Below are positions 45,212 through 53,567 of a stretch of DNA of 64,000 bases, piece after piece. Source of the DNA: Mycobacterium lehmannii (lineage in GTDB: Bacteria > Actinomycetota > Actinomycetes > Mycobacteriales > Mycobacteriaceae); assembly GCF_002245535.1 (NCBI RefSeq), contig NZ_NKCN01000002.1, positions 366,078-430,077 of the forward strand, given 5' to 3'. The notes beneath the pieces are model-generated. The model was not told the origin of the DNA. It searched no databases and worked only from the letters and a program-made list of their open reading frames with translations. The position numbers and the translations under genes are program-made. Within the stretch, counting starts at the first letter, position 1; each line of letters starts with the position of its first letter.

Positions 45212-45730
45212 ATGAGTACCGAGAAGTTGACGATGGCCGAACAGGTCGCGGCCAAGACCCGCGAAGCCGGACCCGATCACGACCCCTCTTCGTTGGCGCT
45301 CCCGCTTGCGCTCTACCGTGCTGTGACCGCCTTCGGTCGGGTAGCCGTCGATGAGTTGACGCCGGTAGACCTCTCGATGAGCCAGTTCAACGTTCTGACC
45401 GTCCTGAAGCGCGCCGACGGGCCGATGACGATGGGCGCACTGGCCGATTCTATTTCCGTACGCCAAGCCAGCCTGACGAGCGTGGTGGACACGCTGACCA
45501 AGGCAGGTTTTGTCACACGCAAGGTGAATCCCCGCGATCGGCGCTCGGTTGTGGTCGCGATATCGAAGAAGGGCGATCAGTTCATGACCGAGTTTCTGCC
45601 CGGTCATTACGACTTTCTGCAGAGACTCTTTGCCGGTATCAACCCGCGACACAGGCAGCAGCTGCTTGCACGACTGAACGAACTAATAGATTGCTTGGAG
45701 AACTACCCGAGCGGCCAGCGCACCTCCTGA
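45212..45730 (+). CDS. MarR-family transcriptional regulator 2
   Basis: A protein of about 172 residues with a winged helix: SQFNVLTVLKRADGPMTMGA leads into the HTH, recognition helix SVRQASLTSVVDTLTKAG, and the wing with NPRDRRSVVVAISKKG including the DRR motif. ATG 45212 has AAGGGA upstream; GTG 45167 and ATG 45173 give a longer N-terminus. It is monocistronic, flanked by larger gaps, and probably controls a neighbouring operon such as the hydrolase-RHO unit to its right. Confidence 0.85.
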   Translation: MSTEKLTMAEQVAAKTREAGPDHDPSSLALPLALYRAVTAFGRVAVDELTPVDLSMSQFNVLTVLKRADGPMTMGALADSISVRQASLTSVVDTLTKAGFVTRKVNPRDRRSVVVAISKKGDQFMTEFLPGHYDFLQRLFAGINPRHRQQLLARLNELIDCLENYPSGQRTS

Positions 45731-46136
45731 TCGGTCCCCGGGTATAGGACGGTCGACGCCGCTACGGTGCTGACGTCCACTCACCGGTCCTCGCTTGGCA
45801 TCCACGGCTCCAACTGAGGGGTCTATCGGGTGCACTCAGGTAGTGAGTACTCCCGAGAAGAACGTTCGCTCGTCGGCTAGGTTGCGTCCGACCTTGGTGA
45901 AACGTGGCAGTCCGCGTGGCGTTCAGGGTTTGTCGCGAGGTGCGAATGACATTGCGGCACAGAAGAATTATTGATACGACGCTGCACGACCGCAGCGAAG
46001 AACTGTGTCGATGTGATGGTCGACAGTTTGCGTCGGCAGCCGCACCGCTGCGCCCGCGTGACGTGGGCATCGTCTCCCCTTCGAGAGTCCCATTTACACA
46101 GGAGCCTAAATTTCTACCTTGCAGATATTCGGGAAG
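45731..46136 (+). other. Intergenic region between marR2 and hydrolase operon
   Basis: About 400 nt without a supported gene; a minus-strand frame at 45762-46070 has composition unlike protein. The right end becomes AT-rich, with the -10-like TATGAT at 46137-46142. Confidence 0.4.
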
Positions 46137-46142
46137 TATGAT
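46137..46142 (+). promoter_or_regulatory. Putative -10 element of the hydrolase-RHO operon
   Basis: TATGAT matches the -10 consensus in 5 of 6 positions. If used, transcription would begin near 46149, which rules out a start for the hydrolase at TTG 46119 and supports TTG 46182. No -35 with normal spacing is clear. Confidence 0.35.
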
Positions 46143-46181
46143 AAAAACTGGGTACTGTACTGGCTGAGGGGACGTCGAAGG

Positions 46182-47081
46182 TTGCTCAAAGACGCTTCAA
46201 TTTGTGTGAGCTTGCTTGGAGCGGAAACACGCTTCGTAGATGTCGACGGCGTCCGAACCAGGACAATTCAGGCAGGGGAAGGTCCGGACCTCATTCTCAT
46301 GCACGGGGGAGGCGGTCACGCCGAAGCCTTCGCCCGCAACGTGACGGCGCTGTCGCGTCATTTCCGAGTGCATGCGCTGGACCTGTTGGGTCACGGTCTC
46401 ACCAGTGGTTGTGAGGTCGCCCCGAAGCGTAAGGACTATGTCAGTCACATACTCGGATACATGGACCAGGAAGGCATCGACCGAGCCCACCTGGTGGGCG
46501 AGTCGTTAGGAGGTTGGATCGCGGCGTGGACTGCGTTGGAACATCCCGACCGTGTCGACCGGTTGATCTACGTGTGCGGCGCGCGGTTGACGCTAGAGGT
46601 CGGCGCCGATGCCGAGGCTCGCACCGCTGCCGGGCGCGCAGAGCTTGCCCGGGTCACCCGGCAATTCCTGGCTGACCCGAGTCCGGCGAATGTGCGGGAG
46701 AGGATGGCGTGGCTTTTCCACCACCCTGACCGCGACCTGACCGATGAACTGGTGGCGCTGCGGTGGGCGCTTTACCAGAGCGAAGAATCGCGGTCGGCAC
46801 TGACGAACGCGACGGCGCCGCCCTCAGCGGCGACTGCTGAGGACAATCTCACGGCTGAGCGATTGACCAGCTTGACCAGGCCCACGCTCGTGCTGTGGAC
46901 GAGTCACAATCCCTCGGCGACGGTGGAATTCGGACGGCGGGCAGCCGAGCTAATTCCCGGCGCTGAATTCGCATTGATGGAGGATTGTGGCCATTGGCCG
47001 CAGTGGGAACGGCCGGAAGAGTTCAACCAAATCCTCACCAACTATCTTCAAGGTGATCGCGAGTCCCGAGGGCAACGTTGA
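46182..47081 (+). CDS. Alpha/beta hydrolase (meta-cleavage product hydrolase-like)
   Basis: A protein of about 299 residues in the MhpC/BphD-type alpha/beta hydrolase group: oxyanion HGGGG, nucleophile Ser in GESLGGW, and catalytic His in EDCGHWPQWERPEEF. These enzymes hydrolyse the C-C bond of ring-cleaved dienoates, or esters. TTG 46182 is favoured with GAGGGGA 9 nt upstream; the open frame begins at TTG 46119 but that would precede the likely promoter. Its stop overlaps the RHO alpha start. Confidence 0.8.
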   Translation: MLKDASICVSLLGAETRFVDVDGVRTRTIQAGEGPDLILMHGGGGHAEAFARNVTALSRHFRVHALDLLGHGLTSGCEVAPKRKDYVSHILGYMDQEGIDRAHLVGESLGGWIAAWTALEHPDRVDRLIYVCGARLTLEVGADAEARTAAGRAELARVTRQFLADPSPANVRERMAWLFHHPDRDLTDELVALRWALYQSEESRSALTNATAPPSAATAEDNLTAERLTSLTRPTLVLWTSHNPSATVEFGRRAAELIPGAEFALMEDCGHWPQWERPEEFNQILTNYLQGDRESRGQR

Positions 47082-48397
47082 TGGAGACAATCGGTTCCAA
47101 AACCGGCCCGGCGCTGCCGATAGACTCCTCGGCCTTCTACGACGAGGCGGTGTACCAGCGGGAACTCGACTCCATCTTCAAGCGGTCGTGGCTATTCGTC
47201 GGCCACGAGTCCATGATCCCCAAGCCCGGTGACTTCCGCACAACCTATATGGCCGACGACGCCGTGATCGTATGCCGGGACAAGGAATCTCGTGTTCGTG
47301 TGCTGCTGAACAAATGTCGGCACCGGGGCAATAAAGTCTGTCAGTTCGACAAGGGCAACGCGAACATCTTTCACTGCAGCTATCACGGCTGGAGTTACGA
47401 CACTGCCGGACGGCTGCGCAGTGTTCCGCTAGCCGAGAGCGCCTACGGGCCGCAGTTCGATAAGGCCAGCATGGGCCTCGTCTCCCCCCGGGTAGCTACC
47501 TACAAAGGACTTATCTTTGCTTGCTGGGATCAGTCGGCGCCGCCGCTGGAAGAATATCTGGGGGAGGGCCTGCTGTGGTACCTCGACAACTTTCTACTCG
47601 ACTGTGACCCCAACGGCCTGCAGGTCGTTCCCGGCCTGCACCGCTACCTCATGCCCGTCAACTGGAAGTTGTTGGCCGAGAACTTCGGCGGCGACCAGTA
47701 TCACTTCGCTGCCACTCACGGATCGGTTTCCGCACTGTCGAAAGCTGGGCAGACTGCCCGCATCAACTTTTCGATAGACGAGGGGCAGCACTACAGCGTG
47801 GTTCTCGACGGCTGCGCGCCCCATGGGTTGCTGCAACTGGCAGTCGGTAAGAATTTCTATCAGGACGATCTCGCCCAAGCCGAAACGCTGGGTACCGAAG
47901 CAGTCGACTGGCTAACCGAGCGGCAGCGCCTGCAAGACGAGCGGTTGGCGACATCCCCCGTGCAGCCCTACAGCTTTCACGTAGCCAATATCTTCCCAAA
48001 CTTCAGCATGATTGGCATGGGCACGGCCTTTTACGGTCGGGGATTCATCATGTGGCAGCCTCGGGGACCGCGGTTGACCGAGGTTTGGGAGTGGTGTCTG
48101 GTGGAAAGCTCCGCGCCCCGTGCTGTCAAGGAACGCATGGTCTTCGTCTTGAGTCAGCGGCAATCGGCGGCCGGTCTCGTGACGCCCGATGATCACGAAA
48201 ACTTCGAACGATTGTCTGACGCCCTTGACACCGGAGTCGCCCGGGATGTGCCGTTCAACTACTCACTCGGCGAGGACGTCGAACCAATGGAGTCGCTGGT
48301 TGCGGAGTTACCCGGCAATGTCAGGCCGCAGATCAGCGAAGCCTACCAGCGCGAGTTCTATCGGCACTGGCACCGAACTATGACGGAGCCGGCCTAG
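47081..48397 (+). CDS. RHO alpha subunit 5
   Basis: A 438-residue RHO catalytic subunit: Rieske ligands C79, H81, C99 and H102 (CSYHGW in place of CPYHGW) and iron site D205, H208, H213. The region where other alphas show FEQDD reads VTPDDHENF. It resembles the phthalate/biphenyl-type middle group rather than NidA. It is followed by its beta, a dihydrodiol-dehydrogenase-like protein and a LigB-type dioxygenase, which together would form a dioxygenation, rearomatisation and ring-cleavage series. Confidence 0.88.
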   Translation: METIGSKTGPALPIDSSAFYDEAVYQRELDSIFKRSWLFVGHESMIPKPGDFRTTYMADDAVIVCRDKESRVRVLLNKCRHRGNKVCQFDKGNANIFHCSYHGWSYDTAGRLRSVPLAESAYGPQFDKASMGLVSPRVATYKGLIFACWDQSAPPLEEYLGEGLLWYLDNFLLDCDPNGLQVVPGLHRYLMPVNWKLLAENFGGDQYHFAATHGSVSALSKAGQTARINFSIDEGQHYSVVLDGCAPHGLLQLAVGKNFYQDDLAQAETLGTEAVDWLTERQRLQDERLATSPVQPYSFHVANIFPNFSMIGMGTAFYGRGFIMWQPRGPRLTEVWEWCLVESSAPRAVKERMVFVLSQRQSAAGLVTPDDHENFERLSDALDTGVARDVPFNYSLGEDVEPMESLVAELPGNVRPQISEAYQREFYRHWHRTMTEPA

Positions 48398-48399
48398 CC

Positions 48400-48912
48400 A
48401 TGGAGACCAGCCAGTTGGACGTGGAACTGCGGCTGCGAATAAACGAATTCTATGCGCGGGAGACCATGCTTCTCGATGATGGGCGGCTGGACGAGTGGCT
48501 GGGCTTATTGGCGCCGGATGTCAGATACACGATGCCATTCCCAGAGTCCAGCACGCATCCGGTCGACGATGATGACGGCCTACCGCCGTTTCTGTTGTTC
48601 AACGACGACTACGAATCGCTGAAGCTGAGAATTGCCCGGCTGGCTACTGGGCTCGCCCCCGGGGAAACTCCACGCACGATCACTCAGCGCATAGTCAGCG
48701 ACATCCTGGTCACCGATGTATCCGATCAAGAGCTGAGCGTCCGATCCAGCGTCATGGTGTTTCTCGTACGCCACGAACGCCACGAGAGCTTCTTCATCGG
48801 CAAGCGACAAGACGTTCTACGCCGAGACGAAGACTCGTGCCTGCTGCTGGCCGCCCGGGACATCACCCTGGCTCATAGCGTTCTTCCACGAGCGATTTCG
48901 ATCTTCTTCTAA
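48400..48912 (+). CDS. RHO beta subunit 5
   Basis: A 170-residue RHO beta subunit 2 nt downstream of alpha 5. Pattern: LRINEFYARETMLLDDGRLDEW, FNDDYESLKLRIARL and SVRSSVMVFLVR, ending LAHSVLPRAISIFF. The TITQRIVSDI segment replaces the usual SRxRHxVxNV. Confidence 0.88.
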   Translation: METSQLDVELRLRINEFYARETMLLDDGRLDEWLGLLAPDVRYTMPFPESSTHPVDDDDGLPPFLLFNDDYESLKLRIARLATGLAPGETPRTITQRIVSDILVTDVSDQELSVRSSVMVFLVRHERHESFFIGKRQDVLRRDEDSCLLLAARDITLAHSVLPRAISIFF

Positions 48913-48948
48913 TGCCCAGTCGTCCACAAGCCCTCAGTTAGGTCGCAC

Positions 48949-50178
48949 ATGACAGATGTCGCGTCACGCGAGCTCGGCCTAGGATTTCTCGGAATCGGTC
49001 AGGCAGTCGCCCGAATCTTCCAGCAGTACCCGGACATGTCGACGCTGCCGTATCGGGTTGTGGCGGCTGCGGATACCCGATCACACTCGCTCGCCCGCTT
49101 CGCCAACGAGTTTTCCGGCCAGACCTACACGAACGCAGAGCAACTGTGTGCCGATCCAAGCGTGGACGTCGTCTACATCGCCACCCCTCCCGAGCTGCAT
49201 CGGGAGCATGCGCTAATGGCCGCACATTACGGAAAACACATGATCGTCGAAAAGCCGTTGGCCATGTCGATCGACGATTGCACTGCAATGGTCGAGGCGG
49301 CCCAGGCAGCGGGCGTACAGCTGATGGCCGGCCACACACACAGCTTTGACGCGCCGGTGCGAGCGATGGCCGAACTTGTCGGCAGTGGCGAACTCGGCGA
49401 GTTGCTCATGGTCAACACCTGGAACTTCAATGACTTCAATCGGCGACCGTGGCCTACTTCGGAATTGCGCTCGACCAGCGGGCCAGTTCTCAACCAGGGG
49501 CCCCATCAGGTCGATATCGTGCGGCAAATAGTCGGCGGTTTGGCCAGAACAGTGCGTGCGTCGACAATATGGGACGACGTCCGGAAATGCGTCGGGGGAT
49601 ACACCTGTCATCTCGGATTCAAATCAGGAGCTTCCGCCACGCTCGTCTATGACGCGCGAGCTTTCTTCGACGTCGCGGAGTTGCACTCGTGGGTGGCAGA
49701 AGACGGCGGCCGCCGCAGCCCCCAAGCCAACCAGCGAGTAGCCAACAACTTCGCTGCGCTCAGTCAGAACCCTGACCACCTTGAAGTCGCACTGGAAGCT
49801 CAGAAGGAACAGGGCCGCTACGGTGCTGCGACGACGACCGAAGAGTCACAGGAGCTGTGGGGTTACTCCGCCCCCGGAGAGATCATCCACCACCCCTACT
49901 TCGGCCTGACCGTGGTTTCCTGCGAACGCGGCGCGATCAGGCAGTCGCCCGACGGGCTGGTGGTGTACGGGCAGAACGGATTGCAGGAAATACCGGTCGC
50001 GCGCACCATGCGGGGCAGGGCCGCAGAGTTGGCTGAACTACATCGGGCGATCACTGAGGACCGCCCTGTTCAGCACGACGGTCGCTGGGGGCGCGCGACG
50101 CTAGAAGTATGTTTCGCCATCCTGCAGTCGGCCTACGAAGATCGCGAAGTCGTTCTCTCCCACCAGGTATCGCTGTGA
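48949..50178 (+). CDS. Gfo/Idh/MocA oxidoreductase (phthalate dihydrodiol dehydrogenase-like)
   Basis: A 409-residue NAD(P)-binding protein: an N-terminal Rossmann fold (GFLGIGQAVARIF), the family motif VEKPLA near residue 100, GHTHSFDAP, and the C-terminal beta-sheet domain. Among aromatic catabolic enzymes the closest known type is the Pht4-like cis-4,5-dihydrophthalate-diol dehydrogenase. Location right after an RHO pair supports oxidation of its cis-diol to a catechol-like product. Confidence 0.8.
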   Translation: MTDVASRELGLGFLGIGQAVARIFQQYPDMSTLPYRVVAAADTRSHSLARFANEFSGQTYTNAEQLCADPSVDVVYIATPPELHREHALMAAHYGKHMIVEKPLAMSIDDCTAMVEAAQAAGVQLMAGHTHSFDAPVRAMAELVGSGELGELLMVNTWNFNDFNRRPWPTSELRSTSGPVLNQGPHQVDIVRQIVGGLARTVRASTIWDDVRKCVGGYTCHLGFKSGASATLVYDARAFFDVAELHSWVAEDGGRRSPQANQRVANNFAALSQNPDHLEVALEAQKEQGRYGAATTTEESQELWGYSAPGEIIHHPYFGLTVVSCERGAIRQSPDGLVVYGQNGLQEIPVARTMRGRAAELAELHRAITEDRPVQHDGRWGRATLEVCFAILQSAYEDREVVLSHQVSL

Positions 50179-50197
50179 CTTCAGATGAGGAGAAATC

Positions 50198-51151
50198 GTG
50201 GGTGAGATTGTAGCCGGTTACGCGTCGTCCCATGCCTTCACTTTCATCCCGCCTCCCAGGTGGGAAGGCTTCCGCATAAAGAACAGGCAAAGCTACACAT
50301 TGCGACGCGGTAAGACCCCACCTCGCCTGAGGAAAGACGAAGAACCATTCGACGACGCTGCGGCGCGTTACGCGCACATCGAGAACGGGCTTCAAAGGCT
50401 GCGTGACAGCATCAGACAAGACCGACTGGATTGCCTGATCATCATCGGTGATGACCAGAACGAGAACTTCGACGGTTCGGCACTGCCCCAGATAGCCATC
50501 CACACAGGAGATGGGTTCACAGTGTCTGACCGCTTCTTGCCAGACGCGCGGTTTTGGAAAAGTTCGCCCGAGCTCAGTAAGGACTTGAGTGAGCACACTG
50601 TCGAGGCGGGGTTCGACGTCGCCACCGTTGTCGATTTCCGTGAGACCACCTTGCACTCACACGCCCATGGCGAGATTGTGGCCAATATCCTTGGAGACCA
50701 CCAAATCCCAGTGGTGTTGGTATTCCTCAATGCCGTTCACGTGCCGTCGTTGTCGCCTAAACGGTGCTTCGCGCTCGGCCGCGCGATTGCCGACGCCGTG
50801 CGGTCACGCCGCCCTGCAGACGAGAGGATAGGTCTTTACGCGTCCGGTGGACTTTCACACTTCACTGCCGGCTTTCCGTGGGCTGCCTACGATGGGCCGC
50901 GCGTTCACGGTTCAATCGACGACGAATTCGATCGCCGCACCCTGAAGTGCCTTGCTACCGGAAACGGCTACGAGCTGAGCAAACTGACCAGCGAAGACCT
51001 GCTCAACTCTGGCAACATCGAGCTGAGATCGTGGATATGTGCTGTCGGCGCAGTCGGCGGCAACACGCCATGGGCCAGCGTCTATGAGCCCATTCCCCGC
51101 GCCCTGATGGGAATGGCCGTCGCCTGGACGAACTGCGAAGTCACTGTTTAG
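50198..51151 (+). CDS. LigB-type (class III) extradiol ring-cleavage dioxygenase
   Basis: A 317-residue enzyme of the LigB superfamily. Positions match LigB ligands well: H12 (SSHAF), H60 and E243 for Fe(II), and catalytic His H221 in GGLSHF. A LigA-like small subunit is not seen. It would open a dihydroxylated ring such as a protocatechuate- or dihydroxyphthalate-derived catechol. GTG 50198 follows GAGGAGA. Confidence 0.85.
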   Translation: MGEIVAGYASSHAFTFIPPPRWEGFRIKNRQSYTLRRGKTPPRLRKDEEPFDDAAARYAHIENGLQRLRDSIRQDRLDCLIIIGDDQNENFDGSALPQIAIHTGDGFTVSDRFLPDARFWKSSPELSKDLSEHTVEAGFDVATVVDFRETTLHSHAHGEIVANILGDHQIPVVLVFLNAVHVPSLSPKRCFALGRAIADAVRSRRPADERIGLYASGGLSHFTAGFPWAAYDGPRVHGSIDDEFDRRTLKCLATGNGYELSKLTSEDLLNSGNIELRSWICAVGAVGGNTPWASVYEPIPRALMGMAVAWTNCEVTV

Positions 51152-51427
51152 CGCGTCGAACGTGAGGCACGCGAAATTTGATTCGGCGGGTGTGTGGGTT
51201 ATCCGCAGATCTACTCGACGTTTGCACTGAGAACCCCGACGGTCGACGGAAGATGTCGTGGCCGTGATCCTGGGACGAGGGCATGTCTGCCCACCCTCTG
51301 GCCCAGTCAACCGGCAGAACCGTGGGGCGGCCGAGACTTCGCTCGCGAAAGGGTATGTGTCCCAATGTCGTTGTTGCGCCGCCTGCGCGGACTGTCGGCG
51401 ACAATAGGCCCACACCGAAACCAGAGT
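51152..51427 (+). other. Intergenic region after LigB-type gene
   Basis: About 275 nt with no gene call. Two overlapping frames of 76-90 codons are present but lack ribosome binding sites and protein-like composition. The regulatory palindromes start at 51428. Confidence 0.4.
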
Positions 51428-51442
51428 CTCTGTTTTACAGAG
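51428..51442 (+). promoter_or_regulatory. Perfect palindrome CTCTGT-TTT-ACAGAG, operator candidate
   Basis: CTCTGTTTTACAGAG has perfect 6-bp arms. A -35-like TTTACA (51434-51439) lies within it and a -10-like TACAGT (51456-51461) in the next palindrome, 16 nt apart, so a bound dimer would cover the promoter. The same TCTG-N5-CAGA core recurs at 57560, 5373 and 10273. Confidence 0.6.
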
Positions 51443-51449
51443 AAAATTT

Positions 51450-51460
51450 CTGTTATACAG
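51450..51460 (+). promoter_or_regulatory. Second palindrome CTGT-TAT-ACAG
   Basis: CTGTTATACAG has 4-bp arms and its centre is 20 bp from that of the first palindrome, about two helical turns, suggesting cooperative binding on one DNA face. Confidence 0.5.
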
Positions 51461-51579
51461 TAAGGCTATTGGGTGTAGCGCCTAACTGCGTGGAAGTGAT
51501 GGCTCGTGGTTAACGATGCCTTCTGCTTCGGGGCCTCAACAGCCCAAGCCCTATAGGAACGGTTAAGGAGGCGAACCGG

Positions 51580-51690
51580 ATGGCCATCTGCGCTGCCAGC
51601 ACCGCCCATCGCAGTTTGGGTAAGGCATCCGCGGACTTCGCTGTCGTCGTCAAGGACGGCGTCGACACCGAAACCCCGAGTTGGCGATGA
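51580..51690 (+). CDS. Small 36-residue protein coupled to class II aldolase
   Basis: A 36-codon frame (starts MAICAASTAHRSLGK, ends TETPSWR) has a strong AAGGAGG ribosome binding site at 51565-51571 and overlaps the aldolase start by ATGA (51687-51690). It could be a leader peptide that delivers ribosomes to the aldolase, or the remains of a longer gene. I recognise no family. The aldolase has no good ribosome binding site of its own, which supports coupling. Confidence 0.45.
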   Translation: MAICAASTAHRSLGKASADFAVVVKDGVDTETPSWR

Positions 51691-52466
51691 GCTCCACCCC
51701 TTCGGGTGCAGGGCTAGACACTGAACGACACGCCATCGCGCTGGCCTGTCGCGTCCTGGCGGCGCGCGACTTGGCGCCAGGCATCCTCGGCCACATCAGC
51801 CTGCGCGTCGACCGAGATCGACTGCTGATCCGATGTCGTGGTCCGCGCGAGCGAGGGCTCGCGTTCACCAGCGCAGAGGACATCCGGATGGTCACGTTGG
51901 ACGGTACAGCGGGCGGCAAAGGAGAACTCGACGATGGTTACCAGCCGCCGAACGAGTTGCCACTGCACACCGAAGTGCTCCGCACCCGCCGCGATGTCAA
52001 TGCTGTGGTTCATGCGCACCCCGAGGCGGTAGTCGCCGCCGATCTCGCCGGTCTGGCTGTCCGACCGATCGTCGGAGCGTTTGACATACCCGGTTTTCGG
52101 CTCGCCGCGGCTGGCGTGCCGGTCTATCGGCGAGGCGTATTGGTGCGCAATCGGCAACTAGCCCAGGAAATGGTTGCTGCTATGGCAGACCGGCCGGTGG
52201 TCGTTCTCCGGGCCCACGGCCTCACCAGTGCTGCGGACACCGTCGAGCGGGCCGTACTGCAGGCCATCAGCGTCGACACGATCTCGCGTTTGTCGCTCCA
52301 GATCGCTTCTGCGGGTGGCACTCTGGCTGATTTGCCCGACGCTGATGCAGCAGAGCTGCCTGATCTCGGTAACGCTTTCAACGAGACCATCGCGTGGCGT
52401 CACGAGTTGGCGCGCCTCGAAACCCATGGTTTGTCGTGCCACCCATCGGAGAAAAGGTCCTCATAG
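51687..52466 (+). CDS. Class II aldolase/adducin family protein (dihydroxyphthalate decarboxylase-like)
   Basis: A 259-residue class II aldolase-fold protein. The zinc site is visible: HAHPEA (near residues 110-115), and a further His in LRAHGLTS near 178. In Gram-positive phthalate pathways, 3,4-dihydroxyphthalate decarboxylase (PhtC type) belongs to this family, and the surrounding RHO, Pht4-like and LigB-like genes fit that setting. A sugar-phosphate aldolase is the alternative. ATG 51687 overlaps the 36-codon frame; TTG 51681 is another possible start. Confidence 0.8.
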   Translation: MSSTPSGAGLDTERHAIALACRVLAARDLAPGILGHISLRVDRDRLLIRCRGPRERGLAFTSAEDIRMVTLDGTAGGKGELDDGYQPPNELPLHTEVLRTRRDVNAVVHAHPEAVVAADLAGLAVRPIVGAFDIPGFRLAAAGVPVYRRGVLVRNRQLAQEMVAAMADRPVVVLRAHGLTSAADTVERAVLQAISVDTISRLSLQIASAGGTLADLPDADAAELPDLGNAFNETIAWRHELARLETHGLSCHPSEKRSS

Positions 52467-52702
52467 GCACATCCGGGCACGCGCTCATGTCCATTGCCGC
52501 GGGTGGTCTGGGACGCGGCTTCCGATCCCATCGGACCATTGGCGTAGACATCCCCCGCACTCTCCTCGCCCGAGCATCGAGACCCGCGTGAATCGGAGCT
52601 TCGACAGCGCTGCGCGGATAGACCCCCCATTCAGCGGCGAGGACACTGGTGGGCAGATGCAGAGCAACAAGAGCATTGCGCATCACCGGAGGGACGATAG
52701 TT

Positions 52703-53554
52703 TTGAGTTGGTTGACCGGGCAAGTCGCCCTGGTGACCGGCGGGGCAGCCGGAATCGGTTTGGCCGTGGTCGAGCGTTTCTTGGCCGAGGGCGCATGCGT
52801 GGGCGTCCTGGATCGCTCGGAAGGCGACCTGGCTACCATCGGCAACGCCGACGGCAGGCTCATCGCGGTAACAGGTGACGTGACGTCGTATGCAGACAAC
52901 GTCATGGCGGTGCGCGAAACGGTCGATACGTTCGGAAAGCTCGACGTCTTCGTCGGCAACGCTGGGATCTTCGATTACTTTGCCCCTTTGGTGGGTTTCG
53001 ACGGAGCCGACCTCAGCAGCGCCTTCGATGAGATCTTCGCGGTCAATGTCAAGGGCTACCTCCTTGGTGCTAGGGCCGCCATTCCTGAACTCCTCAAAAG
53101 CGATGGGCCTAGCATCATTTTCACCGTCTCCAACTCTGGTTTCTATGCCTCTAGTGGCGGCCCGCTATACACCGCTTCCAAGCACGCAGTCGTTGGCGTA
53201 GTGCGTGAACTGGCGTACGAGTTGGCGCCGAAGATCCGGGTGAATGGCGTGGCTCCAGGCGGCACGATAACGGGCCTACGTGGTATCGAAGACCTCGGCC
53301 AGGGCGGAAACGTGTTGTCATCGGTGCCCGGCATCGCCGACATGATGAGTGTCACGAACCCTCTGCAGTACGCCCAGCAGCCTGCCGATCATGCCGGCCT
53401 GTACTTGCTACTCGCGTCTGCAGAAAACTCGCGAGCGGTGACGGGCGTCGTCATCAACAGTGACGGCGGCTTGGGCGTGCGGGGTCTGAACCAGCCGTCG
53501 GGAGGGCTGGAACTCGCCACCGGCGCGATGCGCAATGACGTTCGGTCGCCTTAG
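52703..53554 (+). CDS. cis-Dihydrodiol dehydrogenase (SDR, BphB/NahB type)
   Basis: A 283-residue SDR with TGGAAGIG at about residues 11-18, NAGIFD, and catalytic YTASKHAVVG; the following VRELAYELAPKIRVNGVAPGGT is the pattern of BphB/NahB cis-dihydrodiol dehydrogenases. It oxidises the RHO product to a dihydroxylated aromatic with NAD+. TTG 52703 is preferred because GGAGGGA (52688-52694) precedes it by 8 nt. It is 13 nt upstream of the extradiol dioxygenase, the next pathway enzyme. Confidence 0.88.
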   Translation: MSWLTGQVALVTGGAAGIGLAVVERFLAEGACVGVLDRSEGDLATIGNADGRLIAVTGDVTSYADNVMAVRETVDTFGKLDVFVGNAGIFDYFAPLVGFDGADLSSAFDEIFAVNVKGYLLGARAAIPELLKSDGPSIIFTVSNSGFYASSGGPLYTASKHAVVGVVRELAYELAPKIRVNGVAPGGTITGLRGIEDLGQGGNVLSSVPGIADMMSVTNPLQYAQQPADHAGLYLLLASAENSRAVTGVVINSDGGLGVRGLNQPSGGLELATGAMRNDVRSP

Positions 53555-53567
53555 AAAGGTTTTACAC

